A stretch of 49,834 nt of DNA from Candidatus Burkholderia verschuerenii. GTDB lineage: Bacteria; Pseudomonadota; Gammaproteobacteria; Burkholderiales; Burkholderiaceae. Made by a program: the position numbers and the translations under genes. The stretch is from assembly GCF_001189365.1 (NCBI RefSeq), contig NZ_LFJJ01000017.1, forward strand, positions 1 to 49,834, written 5' to 3'. This document shows positions 8,549 through 18,430 of the stretch, piece by piece; the stretch's first letter is position 1; the number at the start of each line of letters is the position of its first letter. The notes below the pieces were generated by a model. The model made no database searches. It saw only the letters and a list, made by a program, of their open reading frames with translations, and was not told where the DNA came from.

Positions 8549-8579
8549 GTAACCAACTGTTACACTCGCTTTTGTTACA
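8549..8579 (+). promoter_or_regulatory. Repeated GTAAC/GTTACA motifs upstream of ompR
   Basis: GTAAC (8549-8553), GTTACA (8559-8564) and GTTACA (8574-8579) form inverted and direct repeats; the two GTTACA copies start 15 bp apart. This lies 37-67 bp before the ompR start. OmpR-type regulators bind tandem sites with GTnACA-like cores, so autoregulation is possible. The assignment is inference. Confidence 0.4.
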
Positions 8580-8615
8580 AACTCGCCGTCAGACCAACGC
8601 GATAAACTTGCCGCC

Positions 8616-9341
8616 ATGGAAACCAAGAACCCTTCTAAAGTACTCGTCGTCGACGACGACCCGCGTCTGCGCGATCTGCTGCGCCGCTATCTCGGCGAGC
8701 AAGGCTTCAACGTGTATGTCGCGGAAAACGCTCCGTCGATGAACAAGCTGTGGGTGCGCGAGCGTTTCGATCTGCTCGTGCTAGACCTCATGCTGCCCGG
8801 CGAGGACGGCCTGTCGATCTGCCGTCGTCTGCGCGGCAGCAACGACCGCACGCCGATCATCATGCTGACGGCGAAGGGTGAAGACGTGGATCGCATCGTC
8901 GGCCTGGAAATGGGCGCCGACGACTATCTGCCGAAGCCGTTCAATCCGCGCGAACTGGTCGCGCGGATTCACGCCGTGCTGCGCCGTCAGACGCCGTCCG
9001 AATTGCCGGGCGCGCCGTCCGAAACCACCGAAGTGTTCGAGTTCGGCGAATTCGCGCTGAATCTCGCCACGCGCACGCTCACCAAGAATGGCCAGGAAAT
9101 TCCGCTGACGACCGGCGAATTTTCGGTGCTCAAGGTATTCGCGCGTCATCCGCGGCAGCCGCTGTCGCGCGAAAAGCTGATGGAACTCGCGCGCGGCCGC
9201 GAATACGAAGTGTTCGATCGCAGCCTCGACGTGCAGATTTCCCGCCTGCGCAAGCTCATCGAGCCAGACCCGAGCAGCCCGCGCTTCATCCAGACGGTCT
9301 GGGGTCTGGGCTACGTGTTCATCCCCGACGGCGCGGCCTAA
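8616..9341 (+). CDS. ompR: OmpR-type response regulator (RisA-like)
   Basis: The 241-residue product has a receiver domain with the acidic pair D13-D14, phospho-acceptor D57 (FDLLVLDLMLPGEDG), T85 and K107, then an OmpR/PhoB winged helix with GEFSVLKVFARHPRQPLSREKL and DVQISRLRKLIE. The C-terminus QTVWGLGYVFIPDG is typical of OmpR itself. It is the cognate regulator of the kinase that starts 108 bp later. In Bordetella the equivalent pair is called RisA/RisS. No strong ribosome-binding site is seen. Confidence 0.93.
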   Translation: METKNPSKVLVVDDDPRLRDLLRRYLGEQGFNVYVAENAPSMNKLWVRERFDLLVLDLMLPGEDGLSICRRLRGSNDRTPIIMLTAKGEDVDRIVGLEMGADDYLPKPFNPRELVARIHAVLRRQTPSELPGAPSETTEVFEFGEFALNLATRTLTKNGQEIPLTTGEFSVLKVFARHPRQPLSREKLMELARGREYEVFDRSLDVQISRLRKLIEPDPSSPRFIQTVWGLGYVFIPDGAA

Positions 9342-9348
9342 CCTTCTT

Positions 9349-9390
9349 CGAAGGCGCTTCTTCATGCTCTGTTCTTCCGAAGCGCCTTCG
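9349..9390 (+). other. Perfect 12-bp inverted repeat between ompR and envZ
   Basis: CGAAGGCGCTTC (9349-9360) is exactly complementary to GAAGCGCCTTCG (9379-9390) with an 18-nt loop. It starts 8 bp after the ompR stop and is not followed by a T-run, so it may act as an mRNA-stabilising or partial-termination hairpin that sets regulator-to-kinase ratios. Confidence 0.5.
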
Positions 9391-9449
9391 TTCTGACAAG
9401 CAAGTCCGATACGCTTTATCCCCTTCACCGAGCGGAACACGACAGACCC

Positions 9450-10805
9450 ATGCGTATCGACAGGCGCCTGCTGGCGCTTGCCTTCGGCGGCCTGTTCTGG
9501 CGAACCTTCGCGCTGATCGCGTTGCTTATCGCGGTCAGCCTCACCGCATGGTTCCAGAGCTTTCGCGTGATCGAGCGAGAACCGCGCGCGCAACGCGTGG
9601 CGCTGCAACTCGTCGCCGTGGTCAAGCTCACGCGCACCGCCCTGCTTTATTCCGATCCGGACCTTCGTCGCGCGCTCCTGCAGGATCTGGAGAGCAACGA
9701 AGGCGTGCGCGTTTATCCGCGCGAAACCACCGACAAGTACAAGCTCCAGCCTGACGAATCGCTCAACCGGCTGATCGAGCGCGACGTGCGCGGCCGGCTC
9801 GGCAACGACACGATCATCGCGCAATCGGTCAACGACATACCGGGCGTGTGGATCAGCTTCAAGATCGACGACGACGATTACTGGGTCGCGCTCGACCGCG
9901 ATCAGCTCGATACCGTGACAGGGCTGCAATGGGCCGGCTGGGGCGTGTTCGCGCTGGCGCTGTCGCTGTTCGGCGCGGCGTTCATCACGAGTCTCGTCAA
10001 CAGGCCGTTCGCGCGGCTGTCGCTGGCGGCGCGCAAGCTCGGTTCGGGCCAGTCGCCCGAGCCCTTGCCCGAGCGCGGCATGGGCGTCGCGGCGGAAACC
10101 AATCGAAGCTTCAACCAGATGGTGCGCGATCTCGAACAGCTCGAAGCCGATCGCGCGCTGATGCTCGCCGGCATCTCGCACGATCTGCGCACGCCGCTGG
10201 CGCGTCTGCGGCTGGAGACGGAAATGAGCCCGTCGGACGAAGCGACCAAACTCGCGATGATCGACGACATCGAGCAGATGGACATGATCATCGGCCGCTT
10301 CCTCGACTATGCGCGGCCGATGCAACGCATGCCCGAACCGGTCGATCTGTCGATGATCGCGAGCGAACTTGCCGCGCGCTTCCAGGCCGACGAAGGCGTC
10401 GTGATGCGCACCGACCTCGCGCCGGGCGCGGTGATCGAAGGCGATCCGACCGATGCGCGGCGCGTGGTCGGCAATCTGCTGGAAAACGCCCGCAAATACG
10501 GCCGCAGCGCGCACGACGACATCGCCCGCATCACGTTGCAAACGCGCGCGTCGCACGGCAAGGTCGAACTCTCGGTGATGGACGAAGGCCGCGGCATCCC
10601 CGACGATCAGGTGGCGCTCATTACGCGGCCCTTCTATCGCGTCGATCAGGCGCGCACGCAGGCCAACGGCACGGGCCTCGGCATGGCCATCGTGCAGCGG
10701 CTGGTGACGCGTCAGCGCGGCACGCTAAGGCTGCGCAATCGCACGCCACAACCGGGCTTCGAAGTCACCATCGACTTCCCGTCGATGAAAGCCACGCGCG
10801 AATAA
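9450..10805 (+). CDS. envZ: EnvZ-type sensor histidine kinase (RisS-like)
   Basis: The 451-residue inner-membrane kinase has an N-terminal membrane segment (about 10-32), a periplasmic domain, a second membrane segment (about 157-177, WAGWGVFALALSLFGAAFI), a HAMP region, and the H-box AGISHDLRTPLARLRLE with phospho-acceptor H244. The catalytic domain shows NLLENARKYG (N-box), DEGRGIPDDQ (G1) and GTGLGMAIVQRL (G2). It phosphorylates the adjacent OmpR-type regulator. The stimulus cannot be read from the sequence; osmotic or acid signals are usual for the family. Confidence 0.93.
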   Translation: MRIDRRLLALAFGGLFWRTFALIALLIAVSLTAWFQSFRVIEREPRAQRVALQLVAVVKLTRTALLYSDPDLRRALLQDLESNEGVRVYPRETTDKYKLQPDESLNRLIERDVRGRLGNDTIIAQSVNDIPGVWISFKIDDDDYWVALDRDQLDTVTGLQWAGWGVFALALSLFGAAFITSLVNRPFARLSLAARKLGSGQSPEPLPERGMGVAAETNRSFNQMVRDLEQLEADRALMLAGISHDLRTPLARLRLETEMSPSDEATKLAMIDDIEQMDMIIGRFLDYARPMQRMPEPVDLSMIASELAARFQADEGVVMRTDLAPGAVIEGDPTDARRVVGNLLENARKYGRSAHDDIARITLQTRASHGKVELSVMDEGRGIPDDQVALITRPFYRVDQARTQANGTGLGMAIVQRLVTRQRGTLRLRNRTPQPGFEVTIDFPSMKATRE

Positions 10806-10849
10806 CCCGCTTTTGCTATCGGCGCATTCGGAAAAAGCTATCCGATACA

Positions 10850-10864
10850 ATAGCTAAAAACTAT
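10850..10864 (+). promoter_or_regulatory. OxyR-like half site upstream of ahpC
   Basis: ATAGCTAAAAACTAT fits the OxyR half-site pattern ATAGntnnnanCTAT at every fixed position. Adjacent sequence contains further imperfect ATAG/CTAT elements (for example CTAT at 10838-10841). It lies 138 bp before the ahpC ATG, in the gap after envZ. Peroxide induction of ahpC through OxyR is well established; the site call is by pattern only. Confidence 0.55.
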
Positions 10865-11001
10865 TGTTAAGATTATTTAATAGAGTTAGGATGGGTGGGT
10901 AAACGCTCAACCGTGCTGGCACGGAAGTGTCACGCGAGCGTTACGGCGATCCGGTAGTTTTGTTCGAAGTTTGTCCTTTCAACGAACACAGGAGTCACTG
11001 T

Positions 11002-11550
11002 ATGAAGACCGTCGGCGATAAAGTCGAAGCATTCACCGTCACTGCTGCAAAACCCGGTTTCAACAACCACGAAGAAAACGGCCAGTCCGCCTTCGAGGAC
11101 ATCACCGAGCAGTCCTTCCCGGGCAAGTGGAAGATCATCTACTTCTATCCGAAGGACTTCACCTTCGTCTGCCCGACGGAAATCGTCGAGTTCGGCAAGC
11201 TGGCGAAGGATTTCGAAGACCGCGACGCCGTGCTGCTCGGCGGCAGCGTCGATAACGAATTCGTCAAGCTCGCCTGGCGTCGCGAGCACAAGGACCTGAA
11301 CAAGCTGAACCACTACTCGTTCGGCGACGTGAAGGGCGAACTGATCGATCAGCTCGGCGTCCGCGACAAGGAAGCGGGCGTGGCGCTGCGCGCGACCTTC
11401 ATCGTCGATCCGGACAACGTGATTCAGCATGTCTCGGTCAACAACCTGAACGTGGGCCGCAACCCGGAAGAAATCCTTCGTATTCTCGACGGTCTGCAAA
11501 CGGACGAACTGTGCCCGTGCAACCGCGCGGTCGGCGGCTCGACGCTCTAA
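11002..11550 (+). CDS. ahpC: Alkyl hydroperoxide reductase AhpC (2-Cys peroxiredoxin)
   Basis: The ATG at 11002 follows AGGAG, giving 182 residues. The peroxidatic cysteine is C57 in KDFTFVCPTE and the C-terminal cysteines are C171 and C173 in DELCPCNRAVGG. This CPC-type tail resembles the AhpC class that is recycled by AhpD rather than AhpF, and ahpD follows 107 bp downstream. It reduces hydrogen peroxide, organic peroxides and peroxynitrite in the cytoplasm. An earlier in-frame start at 10927 lacks a ribosome-binding site. Confidence 0.96.
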   Translation: MKTVGDKVEAFTVTAAKPGFNNHEENGQSAFEDITEQSFPGKWKIIYFYPKDFTFVCPTEIVEFGKLAKDFEDRDAVLLGGSVDNEFVKLAWRREHKDLNKLNHYSFGDVKGELIDQLGVRDKEAGVALRATFIVDPDNVIQHVSVNNLNVGRNPEEILRILDGLQTDELCPCNRAVGGSTL

Positions 11551-11585
11551 GCGCGCGCCCGGCGTTTGCCATCAACCGATGTGAC

Positions 11586-11634
11586 AAAGCCCGCCATCGT
11601 GCCGAGTGATGCTCGGCGCAGGCGGGCTTTTCAA
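11586..11634 (+). terminator. Hairpin between ahpC and ahpD, possible partial terminator
   Basis: AAAGCCCGCC (11586-11595) pairs with GGCGGGCTTT (11621-11630), and an inner GCCGAG/CTCGGC stem (11601-11606 with 11612-11617) extends it. A short TTTT follows. ahpD starts 24 bp later, so read-through would give less ahpD than ahpC. Confidence 0.6.
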
Positions 11635-11657
11635 CGACCTCGAACAGGAGAAACCGC

Positions 11658-12182
11658 ATGGAATTTCTGTCTTCCATCAAGGAACTGGTCCCGGATTACG
11701 CGAAAGACATTCGATTGAACGTCGACGGCACGATCGCGCGCTCGTCGCTCGAAGGCAACGATGCGGTCGGCGTCGCGCTGGCGGCGGCCTACGCGGCGAA
11801 AGCGACGAAGCTCGTCGAGATCATCCGAAATGCGGGCGTGCTGTCGTCCGAAGAGACCAACGCGGCGCTGACGGCGGCCGCGTTGATGGGCATGAACAAC
11901 GTCTGGTATCCGTATCTGGAGATGGCCGACAACGCCGATCTCAAGACGCAGCCGGCGGGCTTGCGCATGAACGCCTACGCATCGCATGGCGGCGTGGACA
12001 AGCGGCGCTTCGAGATGTACGCGCTGGCGGCATCGATCATCGGCAAGTGCCATTTCTGCGTGAAATCGCACTACGAGAATCTGGTGGCCGAAGGCATGTC
12101 GACGACGCAACTGCGCGATGTCGGGCGCGTCGCGGCCGTGATCAACGCCGTGGCGCTGACCGTCGCGGCCGAGGGAAAGTAA
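11658..12182 (+). CDS. ahpD: Alkylhydroperoxidase AhpD
   Basis: The 174-residue, helical product has the catalytic C131-x2-C134 (GKCHFCVKSHYE) with H138, and an upstream glutamate (E119) of the AhpD proton relay. AhpD reduces oxidised AhpC with electrons from a lipoyl protein. An AGGAG ribosome-binding site precedes the ATG. Length matches the family (about 174-177). Confidence 0.96.
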   Translation: MEFLSSIKELVPDYAKDIRLNVDGTIARSSLEGNDAVGVALAAAYAAKATKLVEIIRNAGVLSSEETNAALTAAALMGMNNVWYPYLEMADNADLKTQPAGLRMNAYASHGGVDKRRFEMYALAASIIGKCHFCVKSHYENLVAEGMSTTQLRDVGRVAAVINAVALTVAAEGK

Positions 12183-12207
12183 CCTGTTCCGGGGCGACGG
12201 CGCCGCT

Positions 12208-12699
12208 TCAACTGTCGATAGACGTCCGTCGCAGCAACACCGCCGCCTGCGCCTCGATCCCTTCCTTGCGGCCGAGATAGCCGAGCTTCTCGTTGGTCTT
12301 GGCCTTCACATTGACGCGATCGATGCCCAGTTCCAGATCCGCCGCGATATTCGCGCGCATCGCGTCGATATGCGGCGCGAGCTTCGGCGCCTGCGCGATG
12401 ATCGTGCTGTCGACGTTGGCGATCTCGAAGCCCGCTTCCGACACGCGCCGGAACGCCTCGCGCAGCAGCACGCAACTGTCCGCGCCGGCGAATTCCGTCG
12501 CCGTATCGGGAAAATGACGGCCGATATCGCCGAGCGATGCCGCGCCGAACAGCGCGTCGGTGATCGCGTGCAGCAGCACGTCGGCGTCCGAGTGGCCGAG
12601 CAGACCGCGTTCGTAGGGAATCGTCACGCCGCCGATGATGAGCGGCCGTCCTTCGACGAGTTGGTGGACGTCGTAGCCCTGTCCGATTCTGAAATCCAT
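12208..12699 (-). CDS. ispF: 2-C-methyl-D-erythritol 2,4-cyclodiphosphate synthase
   Basis: The 163-residue product starts [19 protein letters not shown] and shows the zinc-ligand motif [26 protein letters not shown], and [10 protein letters not shown]. It catalyses the fifth step of the MEP isoprenoid pathway. The C-terminal [19 protein letters not shown] is diagnostic. It follows ispD by 26 bp on the same strand. Confidence 0.98.
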   Translation of the reverse strand: MDFRIGQGYDVHQLVEGRPLIIGGVTIPYERGLLGHSDADVLLHAITDALFGAASLGDIGRHFPDTATEFAGADSCVLLREAFRRVSEAGFEIANVDSTIIAQAPKLAPHIDAMRANIAADLELGIDRVNVKAKTNEKLGYLGRKEGIEAQAAVLLRRTSIDS

Positions 12700-12725
12700 C
12701 GATCTAACCTTGCTTGTTGAATGAG

Positions 12726-13481
12726 TCAGGCCTTCGCGGCGGCGAGCATGGCGCTCGCGAGCGCGAAGTCTTCGGGATACGTCACCTTGAAATTGCGCAA
12801 GCTGCCCTGCACCAGCTTCGGCGAATGGCCGAGCCATTCGATGGCGCTCGCTTCGTCGGTGAGATCGTGGCCGTCGTGACGCGCACGTTCGATCGCTTCG
12901 CGCAGCATGCCGAGGCGGAACATTTGCGGCGTCTGCGCCTGCCACAAGCCGTCGCGCAATTCCGTACGGGCGATGCGCGGTCCGGCGGCGGCTGTGTCCG
13001 GCACATCGGGCATGCTCGGTGCGACGCGCTTGAGCGTGTCCGCGACCGGCAGCGCGAGAATGCCGCCGACGGCATCGTCGCGCAATGCCGCGACGAGCTT
13101 GCGAATCAGCTCGGGCGAGACGCCGGGGCGCGCCGCGTCGTGGACGAGCACCCAGTCGTCGTCGCGCGCGCCGAAGTTGGCCAGCGCGATCAGCCCGTTG
13201 AAGACCGACGCCTGCCGCGATGCCCCGCCGCAGCGCTCCACGGCAAAGCGCAGGCCCGCGAAACGGCGCGCGTCGAAATGATGATCGTCCGGTGCGAGGA
13301 CGACCAGGGTCTGCGAAAATTCGGAGCACGCGTCGAACGCGGCGAGCGTGTGCCCGAGCATCGGGCGGCCCGCGACCGTCTGGTATTGCTTGGGCATCGG
13401 CGCGCCGGAGCGGCTGCCGGTGCCGGCACAGGGAATCAGAGCGAACAGGCGCGGGGTAGTCGTACCGGTAGGCGGAGTCAC
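12726..13481 (-). CDS. ispD: 2-C-methyl-D-erythritol 4-phosphate cytidylyltransferase
   Basis: The product carries the nucleotidyltransferase signature [19 protein letters not shown] near its start, with [16 protein letters not shown] and [11 protein letters not shown] later. It makes CDP-ME from MEP and CTP. A GTG at 13481 gives 251 residues, close to the family length (about 236); an in-frame TTG at 13514 would add 11. Neither has a clear ribosome-binding site, so the start is uncertain. It is co-directional with ispF and divergent from mfd. Confidence 0.93.
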   Translation of the reverse strand: MTPPTGTTTPRLFALIPCAGTGSRSGAPMPKQYQTVAGRPMLGHTLAAFDACSEFSQTLVVLAPDDHHFDARRFAGLRFAVERCGGASRQASVFNGLIALANFGARDDDWVLVHDAARPGVSPELIRKLVAALRDDAVGGILALPVADTLKRVAPSMPDVPDTAAAGPRIARTELRDGLWQAQTPQMFRLGMLREAIERARHDGHDLTDEASAIEWLGHSPKLVQGSLRNFKVTYPEDFALASAMLAAAKA

Positions 13482-13603
13482 GGGCGGATCGTAAGGCCAA
13501 GTCGGCCGAGTCAAAGTGAAGCCCGGATTTTATAATAGGTCTTTCGCGACCACGTCCGGCGTGCACGGATTCATGCATGCCAAGACGGTTCATTGCACAC
13601 TTT

Positions 13604-16600
13604 ATGTATTCCAAAGCCGTCAACGCGCAGTCCAGTTCTTCCATCGCGCTCGTCAAGCCCGGTACGCGTTTCGCCTTCGACGGCGCGACCGGCTCGTCCG
13701 ATGCGCTCGCCATCGCGCGTTATCACGCGGCTCATCGCGAAACCGTGCCGCTGCTGACGGTCGTCTGCGCCAGCGCCGTCGGTGCCCAGCGCCTCGCCGC
13801 CGAACTGCCCTATTTCGCGCCGGATGCGCGCGTGCGCCTGCTGCCCGACTGGGAAACGCTGCCCTACGACACATTCTCGCCGCATCAGGATCTGGTCTCC
13901 GAGCGGCTGGCGACGCTGCACGATCTCGGCGAAGGCCGCTGCGACATCCTGATCGTGCCGGCGACGACCGCGCTGTATCGCATGCCGCCGGCGTCGTTTC
14001 TGGCGGCCTATACGTTTTCCTTCACGCAAGGCGAGCGTCTCGACGAAACGAAGCTGAAGGCGCAGTTGACGCTCGCGGGCTACGAGCATGTGAGTCAGGT
14101 CGTGCGTCCGGGCGAATACTGCGTGCGCGGTTCGCTGATCGATCTGTATCCGATGGGTTCGCCGCTGCCGTATCGCCTCGACCTGTTCGACGATCAGGTG
14201 GATTCGATCCGCGCCTTCGATCCCGACACGCAACGCAGCCTCTATCCCGTGCGCGACGTGCGGCTGCTGCCGGGCCGCGAATTCCCCTTCGACGAAGCCG
14301 CGCGTACCGCGTTTCGCAGCCGCTGGCGCGAAGTGTTCGAAGGCGATCCGAGCCGTTCGCAGATCTATAAGGACATCGGCACCGGCGTGCCGTCGGCCGG
14401 TATCGAATACTATCTGCCGCTGTTTTTCGACGATACCGCGACGCTCTTCCACTATCTGCCGGAAGGCTCGCAGCTCGCGTTCATCGGCGATCTCGATGCC
14501 GCGATCAAGCGCTTCACGAACGACACCAGGCAGCGCTTCGATTTCCTCTCGCACGATCGCGAACGGCCGTTGCTCGAACCGCGCCGTCTGTTCCTGACCG
14601 ACGACGACTTCTTCACCTTCGCCAAGTCCTTCGCGCAGCTCAAGTTCCCCGCTTCGCCCGAAGGCGGCTGGGCTGTGCCGCTGCCCGGCCTCGCGATCGA
14701 TCGTCACGCCGACGAACCGTTGCTCGCGCTGCGTCACTATCTCGATCAGACGGAAAATCGCGTGATGCTGGTGGCGGAATCGGCGGGCCGTCGCGAGACG
14801 ATCCAGCAACTGCTCGCGGATAACGGCTTGCGCGGCGAATCGCTCGATACGTTCCAGGAATGGCTGACCGCCGACGCCAAGTTCACGCTCGGCATCGCGC
14901 CGCTGGCGAACGGCTTCGTGTTGCCGTCGGAAAAGCTCGCGATCATCACCGAGACCGAGCTATACGGTCCGCTCGCGCGCCGTCCGGGACGCCGCCGCCA
15001 GGAACAGGCGAGCAATGTCGATTCGATGGTGCGCGATCTCGCCGAGCTCAAGGTCGGCGATCCGGTCGTGCATTCGCAGCACGGCATCGGGCGCTACATG
15101 GGTCTGGTGTCGATGGATCTCGGCGAAGGCGAGACGGAGTTTCTGCACCTCGAATATCAGAACGAATCGAAGCTTTATGTGCCGGTCGCGCAGTTGCATG
15201 TGATTTCGCGCTACAGCGGCGCCGATCCGGAAAGCGCGCCGCTGCATCAGCTCGGCTCCGGCCAGTGGGAAAAGGCCAAGCGCAAGGCCGCGCAGCAAAT
15301 TCGCGACACAGCCGCCGAGTTGCTGAACCTGTACGCGCGCCGCGCCTCGCGCGAAGGCTTCGCGTTCAAGCTCGAACCGCGCGATTACACCAAGTTCGCG
15401 GAAAGCTTCGGCTTCGAGGAAACGCCCGATCAGGCGGCGGCGATCGCGTCGGTCATCGGCGACATGACGAGCGGCAAGCCGATGGATCGCCTCGTGTGCG
15501 GCGACGTCGGTTTCGGCAAGACGGAAGTCGCGTTGCGCGCGGCGTTTATCGCGGTGATGGCGGGCAAACAGGTGGCGATTCTCTCGCCGACGACGCTGCT
15601 CGCCGAACAGCATACGCAGACCTTTACCGACCGCTTCGCCGATTGGCCCGTACGAATCGCGGAGCTGTCGCGCTTCAAGAGCACGAAAGAAGTCTCGCAA
15701 TCGATCCAGCAGATCAACGAAGGCTCGGTCGATATCGTTATCGGCACGCACAAGCTCCTGTCCGGCGATGTGAAGTTCAAGCGCCTCGGGCTCGTGATCA
15801 TCGACGAGGAACATCGTTTCGGCGTGCGTCAGAAGGAAGGGCTCAAGGCCCTGCGTGCCGAAGTCGACGTGCTCACGCTCACCGCCACGCCGATTCCGCG
15901 TACGCTCGGCATGGCGCTCGAAGGCCTGCGCGATTTTTCGATCATCGCGACCGCGCCGCAGAAGCGCCTCGCGATCAAGACCTTCGTGCGACGCGAGGAA
16001 GACGGCGTGATCCGCGAAGCGATGCTGCGCGAACTGAAGCGCGGCGGACAAGTGTACTTCCTGCACAACGAAGTCGAGACCATCGAGAATCGTCGCGCGA
16101 TGCTCGAAGCGCTGGTGCCCGAGGCGCGCATCGCGGTTGCGCACGGACAGATGCACGAACGCGAACTCGAACGCGTGATGCGCGATTTCGTCGGTCAGCG
16201 CGCCAACGTGCTGCTGTGCACGACCATCATCGAAACCGGCATCGACGTGCCGAGCGCGAACACGATCATCATGCATCGCGCGGACAAGTTCGGGCTCGCG
16301 CAGTTGCATCAGTTGCGCGGGCGTGTCGGGCGTTCGCACCATCAGGCGTATGCGTATTTGCTCGTGCACGATCCGCAATCGCTCACGAAGCAGGCGCAGC
16401 GCCGGCTGGAGGCGATTCAGCAGATGGAGGAACTCGGTTCCGGCTTCTATCTCGCGATGCACGACCTCGAAATTCGCGGCACCGGCGAAGTGCTCGGCGA
16501 CAAGCAATCGGGCGAGATTCACGAGATCGGCTTCCAGCTCTATACCGACATGCTCAACGATGCCGTGTGCGCGCTGAAGGAAAGCCGCGAGCCCGATCTC

Positions 16601-17080
16601 AATGCCCCGCTCGCCGCGACGACCGAAATCAATCTGCACGCGCCCGCCATTTTGCCCGCCGATTACTGCGCCGACGTGCAGGAGCGTTTGTCGCTGTACA
16701 AGCGGCTGGCGAACTGCGAATCGAGCGATGCCATCGACGGCATTCTGGAAGAGCTCGTCGATCGCTTCGGCAAGTTGCCGCCGCAGGCGCATGCGCTGGT
16801 CGAAACGCATCGGCTGCGACTGTCCGCGAAGCCGCTCGGCATCATCAAGATCGATGCGGGCGAACAGTCGATTTCGCTGCAATTCGTGCCGAATCCGCCC
16901 ATCGACGGGATGAAGATCATCGAGATGGTTCAGAAGCACAAGCACATCAAGCTGGCCGGTCAGGACAAGCTGCGTATCGAGTCGCGCAGCCCCGATCTCG
17001 CGGTGCGGATTTCGACCGTGAAGGAAACCTTGCGCGCGCTCGGCGGTCCGGTGCGTCAACCTGTGGCGGCAGCGCGTTGA
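13604..17080 (+). CDS. mfd: Transcription-repair coupling factor
   Basis: About 1158 residues from the ATG at 13604; an in-frame ATG at 13577 would add nine. In order: UvrB-like N-terminal module ([17 protein letters not shown]), the RNA-polymerase interaction domain ([19 protein letters not shown]), the RecG-like translocase with Walker [16 protein letters not shown] in [26 protein letters not shown], and [19 protein letters not shown], then the C-terminal UvrA-regulating domain. Mfd displaces stalled RNA polymerase and recruits UvrAB. It is divergent from ispD across about 120 bp. Confidence 0.98.
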   Translation: MYSKAVNAQSSSSIALVKPGTRFAFDGATGSSDALAIARYHAAHRETVPLLTVVCASAVGAQRLAAELPYFAPDARVRLLPDWETLPYDTFSPHQDLVSERLATLHDLGEGRCDILIVPATTALYRMPPASFLAAYTFSFTQGERLDETKLKAQLTLAGYEHVSQVVRPGEYCVRGSLIDLYPMGSPLPYRLDLFDDQVDSIRAFDPDTQRSLYPVRDVRLLPGREFPFDEAARTAFRSRWREVFEGDPSRSQIYKDIGTGVPSAGIEYYLPLFFDDTATLFHYLPEGSQLAFIGDLDAAIKRFTNDTRQRFDFLSHDRERPLLEPRRLFLTDDDFFTFAKSFAQLKFPASPEGGWAVPLPGLAIDRHADEPLLALRHYLDQTENRVMLVAESAGRRETIQQLLADNGLRGESLDTFQEWLTADAKFTLGIAPLANGFVLPSEKLAIITETELYGPLARRPGRRRQEQASNVDSMVRDLAELKVGDPVVHSQHGIGRYMGLVSMDLGEGETEFLHLEYQNESKLYVPVAQLHVISRYSGADPESAPLHQLGSGQWEKAKRKAAQQIRDTAAELLNLYARRASREGFAFKLEPRDYTKFAESFGFEETPDQAAAIASVIGDMTSGKPMDRLVCGDVGFGKTEVALRAAFIAVMAGKQVAILSPTTLLAEQHTQTFTDRFADWPVRIAELSRFKSTKEVSQSIQQINEGSVDIVIGTHKLLSGDVKFKRLGLVIIDEEHRFGVRQKEGLKALRAEVDVLTLTATPIPRTLGMALEGLRDFSIIATAPQKRLAIKTFVRREEDGVIREAMLRELKRGGQVYFLHNEVETIENRRAMLEALVPEARIAVAHGQMHERELERVMRDFVGQRANVLLCTTIIETGIDVPSANTIIMHRADKFGLAQLHQLRGRVGRSHHQAYAYLLVHDPQSLTKQAQRRLEAIQQMEELGSGFYLAMHDLEIRGTGEVLGDKQSGEIHEIGFQLYTDMLNDAVCALKESREPDLNAPLAATTEINLHAPAILPADYCADVQERLSLYKRLANCESSDAIDGILEELVDRFGKLPPQAHALVETHRLRLSAKPLGIIKIDAGEQSISLQFVPNPPIDGMKIIEMVQKHKHIKLAGQDKLRIESRSPDLAVRISTVKETLRALGGPVRQPVAAAR

Positions 17081-17169
17081 GCTCGAGTTGAGCTATTAAG
17101 CAGTTTTTGACTTCTGCGGGCGGGCCGGCGTTTGGGCTATGATCAAAGTCTTCTCGCAGGAGTCAAAAC

Positions 17170-18405
17170 ATGCCCCAGATCGCTGATTCGGCGCATCTCG
17201 AAGCTTCCCATCCCGCTTCTTCCGCTCAATCTCCGGCTTCGCTGCCGTGGATCGAACGTCTGATTTCCTTCGATACCGTCAGCCGCAATCCCAATCTCGG
17301 CCTGATCGAAACCGTGCGCGACGAACTGCGCAAGGCGGGCATCGACGCGACCATCACCAACGATCCGCGCGGCCAGTGGGCCAATCTGTTCGCGACCGTG
17401 CCCGCGCACGATGGCGAGACCAACGGCGGCATCGTGCTGTCGGGTCATACGGATGTGGTGCCGGTCGACGGCCAGGACTGGCAAAGCGACCCGTTCAAGC
17501 CCGAAGTGCGCGACGGCCTGCTTTACGGACGCGGTTCGTGCGATATGAAAGGCTTTATCGGCGCGGCGCTCAGCCTGCTGCCGAAAATGCAGGCGACCAA
17601 GCTCGCCAAGCCGATCCACTTCGCGCTTTCGTATGACGAAGAAGTCGGCTGCGCGGGTGCGCCGCTGATGCTGACCGATCTGCAGAAACGCGGCATCAAG
17701 CCGGATGGCTGCATCGTCGGCGAACCGACGTCGATGCGCCCGATCATCGCGCATAAGGGCATCAACACGTATCGCTGCTGCGTGCGCGGTTTCGCCGCGC
17801 ATTCGTCGCTGACGGTGAAAGGCCTGAACGCGATCGAATACGCCGCGCGGCTGATTTGCCATATCCGCGATATCGCCGACGAATTCCGCGCCAACGGCCC
17901 GTTCGACGAACTGTACGACGTGCCCTTCACCACCGCACAGACCAGCACGATCAAAGGCGGCAACGCGATCAACACCGTGCCCGCCGAATGTCAGTTCGAG
18001 TTCGAATTCCTCAATCTGCCGACGATGGATCCGGCGCGCATCATCGAGCGCATCGAAAGCTACGCGCGCGAGACGCTGCTGCCGAAGATGCTCAAGGAAC
18101 ACGGCAACGGCGCCATCGAGATTTCGCAGCTTGACTCCGCGCCCGGACTCGACGCAACCGAACAGGCCGCGATCACGCAACTCGTGCGCGCGCTGACGGA
18201 GAATCAGGACAAGGGCAAGGTCGCCTACGGCACGGAAGCCGGCCTGTTCGCGAACGCGGGCATTCCGAGCATCGTGTGCGGTCCGGGCAATATCGAGCAG
18301 GCGCACAAGGCCAACGAATACGTGTCGCTCGACCAGCTCGTCGCCTGCGAGGCGTTCCTCGGCAAGTTCATCCACAGCATGTCGGTCGACGCACACGCAC
18401 GCTGA
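17170..18405 (+). CDS. argE: Acetylornithine deacetylase
   Basis: The 411-residue M20 metallopeptidase has the metal-binding motifs LSGHTDVVPVDGQDW, GRGSCDMKGFIGA and SYDEEVGCAGAPLM, plus the dimerisation domain and the late EAGLFANAGIPSIVCGPG. It hydrolyses N-acetylornithine to ornithine in arginine biosynthesis. Length is somewhat above the E. coli enzyme (383) because of an N-terminal extension of about 25 residues. An AGGAG ribosome-binding site supports the start. A related M20 function such as succinyl-diaminopimelate cleavage is less likely. Confidence 0.9.
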   Translation: MPQIADSAHLEASHPASSAQSPASLPWIERLISFDTVSRNPNLGLIETVRDELRKAGIDATITNDPRGQWANLFATVPAHDGETNGGIVLSGHTDVVPVDGQDWQSDPFKPEVRDGLLYGRGSCDMKGFIGAALSLLPKMQATKLAKPIHFALSYDEEVGCAGAPLMLTDLQKRGIKPDGCIVGEPTSMRPIIAHKGINTYRCCVRGFAAHSSLTVKGLNAIEYAARLICHIRDIADEFRANGPFDELYDVPFTTAQTSTIKGGNAINTVPAECQFEFEFLNLPTMDPARIIERIESYARETLLPKMLKEHGNGAIEISQLDSAPGLDATEQAAITQLVRALTENQDKGKVAYGTEAGLFANAGIPSIVCGPGNIEQAHKANEYVSLDQLVACEAFLGKFIHSMSVDAHAR

Positions 18406-18430
18406 TTCATCACGTCGCAGAACGAAGCTC

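Noticed and set aside
14960..17059. A roughly 700-codon open frame antisense to mfd, and similar long antisense frames over ompR-envZ and ybiT
   Set aside because: These are mirror frames produced by high GC at third codon positions; their composition is Arg/His/Gln-rich with no known domain.
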